Position numbers and translations under genes: made by a program. The notes below the pieces were generated by a model that had not been told where the DNA came from, did no database searches, and saw only the letters and a list, made by a program, of their open reading frames with translations. Below, in pieces: positions 5,646-8,802 of a stretch of DNA of 8,802 bases. The DNA lies in the NCBI GenBank assembly GCA_030637805.1, contig DAOWFV010000103.1, forward strand, positions 1-8,802, given 5' to 3'. Every line of letters starts with the position of its first letter. Positions within the stretch are counted from its first letter, which is position 1. The stretch is from Acidobacteriota bacterium (GTDB taxonomy: Bacteria > Acidobacteriota > Thermoanaerobaculia > Thermoanaerobaculales > Sulfomarinibacteraceae).

Positions 5646-5707
5646 TCCCGACAGACGGCCCATCCACGCCGTCACTGGGACCGCCGGTCCTAAGACCTGG
5701 AACGTTG

Positions 5708-5905
5708 TCAGTCGCGTTCGAACGTCTCGTCCAGCCACCGAGCTACGACGCCTGCGACCCTTGCACCTGCACGCGATGATGAACTCCGCATGGCACTGGC
5801 GGCACTGCACCCAGGCAGACCCGCTTCGAACACACCGCAGTCGAGATACTTCATCACGACGTCATCGACGAAGCCGCGCCAGTGATCCCAGCCTGCGATG
5901 CGAGA
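5708..5905 (-). pseudogene. Frameshifted relic of an IS91-type transposase N-terminal zinc domain
   Basis: Read on the minus strand from 5905, one frame gives GWDHWRGFVDDVVMKYLDCG then VFEAG, typical of the stretch before the zinc-binding Cys cluster of IS91-family transposases (PF14319-like). At about 5812 the similarity jumps to another frame that supplies the expected continuation, VQCRQCHAEFIIACRCKGR (to about 5753), matching the family pattern of a C-x2-C pair followed by a CKGR segment. The next CPSC pair is missing, and later sequence (first frame again, VVARWLDETFERD, stop at 5708) is only loosely alike. No catalytic HUH or Tyr domain follows. At least one frameshift and a truncation make this a dead fragment. 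No flanking element ends are visible. The identification is by motif memory, not alignment. Confidence 0.5.
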
Positions 5906-5971
5906 AACCGACACCGGTTTGAAACTGACCAAAACCGCAAGTCCTGACACCTCTCGGTCTGGGTCTATCGG

Positions 5972-5977
5972 TAGAAT
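5972..5977 (+). promoter_or_regulatory. Candidate -10 box of the glutaminyl cyclotransferase gene
   Basis: TAGAAT, 5 of 6 to the consensus, 14 nt before the ATG at 5992. The nearest -35-like word, CTGACA (5944-5949), is 22 nt away, too far for an ordinary promoter. If it is used, the TTG at 5980 would precede or coincide with the transcript start and could not be the start codon. Confidence 0.3.
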
Positions 5978-5991
5978 GGTTGGGCGGAGTG

Positions 5992-6951
5992 ATGCAGCGG
6001 AAGATGAAGCACATGCCAGAGAGACAACCGGATCTCGGAAATGTCGGTGCTGTAAATCGGATGGCGGCCAGCCGCCACCGGTTGTTGCTGACGTTCGGAT
6101 TGTTTGTTGGCCTTTCCTCCGGCGCATCGATCGGGCAGCCGGGCGAGGCCTCGTCGCCACCGCAGAAGTCGACCCAGGCAACTCCGATCTGCGCCTATTC
6201 CATCATCAACACCTTCCCCCACGACCCGTACGCCTTCACCCAGGGGCTGGTCTACGACAACGGCGATCTCTTCGAAGGCACCGGGCTCTGGGGCGAGTCG
6301 ACGTTGCGAAGGGTCGATCTCGAGACAGGCGATGTTCTGCAGATCCTGGACCTTTCCCCGGCCTATTTCGGAGAGGGGGTCACTCTGCACGACAACCGGC
6401 TGATTCAGCTCACCTTCCAGTCAGGGATTGGTTTCGTTTATAACCGCGATACCTTTGCAATCCTGGACAACTTCACCTATCCCACCCAGGGTTGGGGATT
6501 GACCCATGATCAGCAACGGTTGATCATGAGCGACGGCTCGTCGACGCTTCGCTTTTGGGACCCTACGACATTTGTAGAGACTGGGCAGGTCCAGGTCTAC
6601 GACGATCAAGGACCAGTCATCCGGCTCAACGAGCTCGAGTATATCCAAGGCGAAGTCTTTGCCAATATCTGGCTGACCGACCTCATCGCCAGGATCAATC
6701 CGACAACTGGTCAGGTGATTGCCTACATCGATCTGACTGGACTGCTCGGCCCCGGCCCCTGGATTCCCACACCGGATGTCCTCAACGGAATCGCTTATGA
6801 CTCCGAGAACAACCGCCTCTTCGTAACCGGCAAACGATGGCCGCAGCTCTTCGAGATCGAACTCCTCGGCTGCCCTCCCCTGCCGGTCTTCGTCGATGGA
6901 TTTGAATCCGGGGATACTTCGGCGTGGTCGGCGGTCGTGGGGTCGGGCTAG
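5992..6951 (+). CDS. Secreted glutaminyl-peptide cyclotransferase (plant/bacterial type) with FESGDTSAWS tail
   Basis: This enzyme converts N-terminal glutamine of peptides and proteins to pyroglutamate, releasing ammonia. The product matches the five-bladed beta-propeller glutamine cyclotransferase family (PF05096) along its length: PHDPYAFTQGL (76-86), LFEGTGLWGESTLR (93-106) with the conserved active-site Glu, FGEGVTL (126-132), GWGLTHD (167-173), MSDGSS (179-184), LNELE (212-216), NIWLTD (225-230), VLNGIAYD (263-270) and VTGKRWP (278-284). A signal peptide lies around RHRLLLTFGLFVGLSSGASIG, so it acts outside the cytoplasm. Beyond the propeller is an extra tail with FVDGFESGDTSAWS. The start is uncertain: ATG at 5992, 6004, 6013 or 6061 are all in frame, none with a good ribosome site; a TTG at 5980 is unlikely given the adjacent TAGAAT. 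If 6061 is right the signal peptide begins cleanly as MAASRHRLLL. It is a single-gene unit, convergent with the aldehyde dehydrogenase gene. Confidence 0.95.
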   Translation: MQRKMKHMPERQPDLGNVGAVNRMAASRHRLLLTFGLFVGLSSGASIGQPGEASSPPQKSTQATPICAYSIINTFPHDPYAFTQGLVYDNGDLFEGTGLWGESTLRRVDLETGDVLQILDLSPAYFGEGVTLHDNRLIQLTFQSGIGFVYNRDTFAILDNFTYPTQGWGLTHDQQRLIMSDGSSTLRFWDPTTFVETGQVQVYDDQGPVIRLNELEYIQGEVFANIWLTDLIARINPTTGQVIAYIDLTGLLGPGPWIPTPDVLNGIAYDSENNRLFVTGKRWPQLFEIELLGCPPLPVFVDGFESGDTSAWSAVVGSG

Positions 6952-6959
6952 CTAGCCCG
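6944..6959. terminator. 16-bp perfect palindrome spanning the cyclotransferase stop codon
   Basis: CGGGCTAGCTAGCCCG is self-complementary over all 16 bases and contains the TAG stop (6949-6951). It can fold as a 6-bp stem with an AGCT loop on either strand. It sits between two convergent genes, 52 bp before the aldehyde dehydrogenase stop, so it may stop transcription from both sides, but no T-run follows. A protein-binding dyad is the alternative. Confidence 0.4.
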
Positions 6960-7010
6960 TTGATCTCACCGAGTGTTTGCTGCGGCTCGCGAAATGGTGA
7001 AAAGAGCGGT

Positions 7011-8645
7011 CTATAGGAACTTCCAGAAGTTCGCCAACATGGTGCCCTTGCGCACCCGCCGGCGGAACCGCCCGGTTAACGCGAGCGCGCCGAGGGTCGC
7101 GAACTTACCCAATCCCCTGCCGTACATCAGCGGCATCGCCGCCCTCATGAACTGGCCGAAGTCCTCGTCGTAGGGGTAGTACCAGGGCATCGCCTCGTCG
7201 TCGCCGGGGTCGCGGATCACGTACTTGATGTTGACCATGTTGTAGAGGCCGAACTGGCCGTGGGTTCTTCCGATACCGCTCTCGCGCACCCCGCCCCATG
7301 ACCCGGTGACCTCGGCGGCGGTCACCAGGTGTTCGTTGATGGTCACCGTCCCTGCGTCGAGCTCGCGCTGCAGCCGCGCCGCAGTTGCCTTCGAACGAGT
7401 CCAACCCGAGGCCGTGAGGCCGAAGTTCGAGTCGTTGGCTCGACGAATGGCCTCATCCAGCGAGTCCACCGCCGTGATCGGCAGCACCGGGCCGAAGGTC
7501 TCCTCGCGCATTACCTCCATGCTGTCGTCGACGTCCACCAGCACCGTCGGCGGATAGAAGAAGCCCGGGCCCTCCGGCAGCTCGCCGCCGGTGAGCGCCC
7601 GTGCTCCGCCGGCCAGCGCGTCCTCGACCTGCCGGGCCACGATGTCGCGCTGTCCCTTGGATGTCATCGGACCGATGTCCGTGTTGGGCAACGATGGGTC
7701 GCCCATCCGCAGCTCCCGCGTGAGATCGACAATCCGCCGCACCAAGGGGTCATAGATCGGCCTCTCTGCGTAGACCCGCTCGATCGAGGCGCAGGTCTGG
7801 CCGGTGTTGACAAAGGCCCCCCAGACAAGGCCGCGGGCGGTACGTTCGAGCCTCGCATCGGCCGCTACCACGGCGGCGTCCTTGCCACCTAGCTCGAGCT
7901 GGGCCGGGATGATGCGCTCGGCGCAGCGGCGGGCGACGTGGCGCCCCACGTCCACCGAGCCGGTGAACAAGACTTTGACCACGTCCGGGTTGTCGAGGAC
8001 GGCGTCGGTGGCCGAGCCCGGGAGGGCGACGGTGTTGAGCACACCCGGCGGCATCCCGGCTCTCCGCGCCATGTCACCGAGCGCCAGACCTACAAGTACG
8101 GTCGCCGAAGCAGGCTTGAAAACAAGCGTATTGCCGGCGCCCAACGCCGGCACGATCTCACCCATCGGGATGGTCACCGGGTAGTTCCACGGGGTGATCA
8201 CCGCCATCACGCCCAGAGGGTCGAAACGGTAGCCGGCCTCCCAGTGGGCGAACAGCACCTGGTCCGGTTTGACGGGACGAAACGCCAGCATCTGTTTGAG
8301 GTGCTCGGAGTAGTACGAGAGGGTCGCCAGAGCCGGGAAGACGTCTACCAGGTGCGCTTCGGCCACCGGCTTCCCGCCCTCCATCGAGACCAGTCGGGCC
8401 AGCTCCTCCTCCTCGGCAAGCATGATCTCCAGCCAGCGGGCGAGGATCTTCTGCCGCTCCTCCACCGGGGTTTGCGACCACTCGGGGAAGGCCTCCTTCG
8501 CGGCCTCGACGGCGGCCGCAGCGCCCTCGCCGTCGAGGGCGGACACCGTCGCGATCACCTCCTCGGTGGCAGGATTGATGCTGGTAATAGAGCGGGGCCC
8601 GGCGACGTCCCTGTTGGCGATGATGGATTGCTTCAGGAAATTCAT
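7011..8645 (-). CDS. NAD(P)-dependent aldehyde dehydrogenase, succinate-semialdehyde dehydrogenase-like
   Basis: A soluble ALDH-superfamily enzyme (PF00171) oxidising an aldehyde to the acid. In the 544-residue product the motifs run in order: TPWNYP with Asn154, KPAS with Lys177, FTGS (227-230), LELGGKD with general base Glu251, NTGQTCAS with catalytic Cys285, and EETFGPV (381-387). All catalytic residues are present. Ser180 stands where NAD-preferring enzymes usually have Glu, a pattern shared with NADP-linked GabD, so NADP+ is a reasonable guess. The ALDH core ends near 475; the remaining ~70 residues (MPWYYPYDEDFGQFM..., then a basic RFRRRVRK and a WKFL end) are an extension. The start at ATG 8645 is chosen over 8672 because the superfamily-like sequence begins there and a TACAAT box lies 7 nt upstream; GAGG is only 1 nt from the ATG. 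The substrate cannot be read from the sequence and no pathway gene is adjacent. Confidence 0.95.
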   Translation of the reverse strand: MNFLKQSIIANRDVAGPRSITSINPATEEVIATVSALDGEGAAAAVEAAKEAFPEWSQTPVEERQKILARWLEIMLAEEEELARLVSMEGGKPVAEAHLVDVFPALATLSYYSEHLKQMLAFRPVKPDQVLFAHWEAGYRFDPLGVMAVITPWNYPVTIPMGEIVPALGAGNTLVFKPASATVLVGLALGDMARRAGMPPGVLNTVALPGSATDAVLDNPDVVKVLFTGSVDVGRHVARRCAERIIPAQLELGGKDAAVVAADARLERTARGLVWGAFVNTGQTCASIERVYAERPIYDPLVRRIVDLTRELRMGDPSLPNTDIGPMTSKGQRDIVARQVEDALAGGARALTGGELPEGPGFFYPPTVLVDVDDSMEVMREETFGPVLPITAVDSLDEAIRRANDSNFGLTASGWTRSKATAARLQRELDAGTVTINEHLVTAAEVTGSWGGVRESGIGRTHGQFGLYNMVNIKYVIRDPGDDEAMPWYYPYDEDFGQFMRAAMPLMYGRGLGKFATLGALALTGRFRRRVRKGTMLANFWKFL

Positions 8646-8652
8646 GCCTCGG

Positions 8653-8658
8653 ATTGTA
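8653..8658 (-). promoter_or_regulatory. Candidate -10 box of the aldehyde dehydrogenase gene, leaderless arrangement
   Basis: TACAAT (5 of 6) on the minus strand with only 7 nt to the ATG at 8645, so the transcript would start at about the A of the start codon. No -35-like word is found at the proper distance. Confidence 0.35.
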
Positions 8659-8802
8659 GCGCAACGATGCACTGCGGAGAGAAGCCGTCAGCTATGAACT
8701 TTCAGCAGAGCCTCCTGCAAAATTCAATATCAAATTCGGCCTCCGTCGGATAAAACAGGATCAAGAGTTGCGGGCGAGACGCCCGCACCACAAAAACCGT
8801 CA
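8659..8802. repeat. Non-coding window end with 8-bp-stem palindrome (8769-8787)
   Basis: No gene is seen here. TGCGGGCG (8769-8776) and CGCCCGCA (8780-8787) pair perfectly around the loop AGA. The rest is AT-richer than the coding regions (for example ATTCAATATCAAATTC near 8723-8738). The palindrome is followed by ACCACAAAAA rather than a T-run on the plus strand; on the minus strand no T-run follows either. It looks like a dispersed intergenic palindrome or REP-type unit, but only one copy is in the window. Confidence 0.45.

Noticed and set aside
5708..6181. Minus-strand 157-codon frame as an intact gene
   Set aside because: It overlaps the start of the cyclotransferase gene, and its recognisable transposase part is interrupted by a frame change at about 5812, so only the relic is kept.
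6973..7173. Small plus-strand open frame between the cyclotransferase and dehydrogenase genes
   Set aside because: Most of it is antisense to the dehydrogenase C-terminus and it has no ribosome site.
7938..8753. Long plus-strand open frame of 271 codons
   Set aside because: It is antisense to the aldehyde dehydrogenase gene, whose catalytic motifs are all intact; the shadow product is His/Arg/Gly-rich and unrecognisable.
1..8802. A defence island, toxin-antitoxin pair, prophage or tRNA-linked integration site
   Set aside because: No tRNA, integrase, restriction, nuclease or toxin-like gene is seen; all intact genes belong to ordinary transport, metabolic, repair or secreted families.

Overview
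The window is a high-GC bacterial chromosomal segment carrying ordinary housekeeping, transport and secreted-protein genes. It shows no phage, plasmid, CRISPR or recognisable defence cluster. Intergenic 7-bp tandem repeats, a C-terminal FESGDTSAWS tail, an IPTL-type C-terminal sorting segment and a Coa1-like membrane protein would fit an Acidobacteriota-type (for example Thermoanaerobaculia-like) or similar environmental Gram-negative genome. That placement is inference from style only; no rRNA or phylogenetic marker is present.

Layout. (1) 1-1248, plus strand: the 3' end of a predicted ABC-class ATPase (PF09818-like), then five bases later an intact mutM/fpg DNA glycosylase. (2) 1249-1339: a short convergent gap with a heptamer repeat and imperfect hairpin. 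(3) 1340-1804, minus: a small one-pass membrane protein with a Coa1/Tim21-like domain and a promoter almost touching its ATG. (4) 1805-2322: about 520 bp without a convincing gene, holding two 7-bp-period arrays in inverted orientation around a 71-bp core. (5) 2323-4074, minus: an alanine/glycine:cation symporter with a large acidic insert. (6) 4209-4775, plus, divergent from it: a DUF2155-like lipoprotein, followed by a good intrinsic terminator. (7) 4925-5569, minus: a secreted protein with a C-terminal IPTL-like anchor and a perfect -35 box. (8) 5708-5905, minus: a frameshifted relic of an IS91-type transposase zinc domain. (9) 5992-6951, plus: a secreted glutaminyl-peptide cyclotransferase with a FESGDTSAWS tail and a 16-bp palindrome across its stop codon. 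(10) 7011-8645, minus: an NADP-type aldehyde dehydrogenase with a C-terminal extension. (11) 8646-8802: a non-coding end with an 8-bp-stem palindrome.

How the genes work together: apart from the ATPase-mutM pair, every gene is its own transcription unit, with neighbours convergent or divergent. No shared pathway joins them. Three products (lipoprotein, IPTL-type protein, cyclotransferase) are exported, and the cyclotransferase may cap N-terminal Gln residues of exported proteins, but nothing here names its substrates.

The most unusual structure is the pair of inverted heptamer arrays abutting the symporter stop codon, with a third, unrelated heptamer array just beyond the stop codon of the Coa1-like gene. 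Two minus-strand genes also have -10 boxes only 7-8 nt from their ATG, suggesting leaderless mRNAs.
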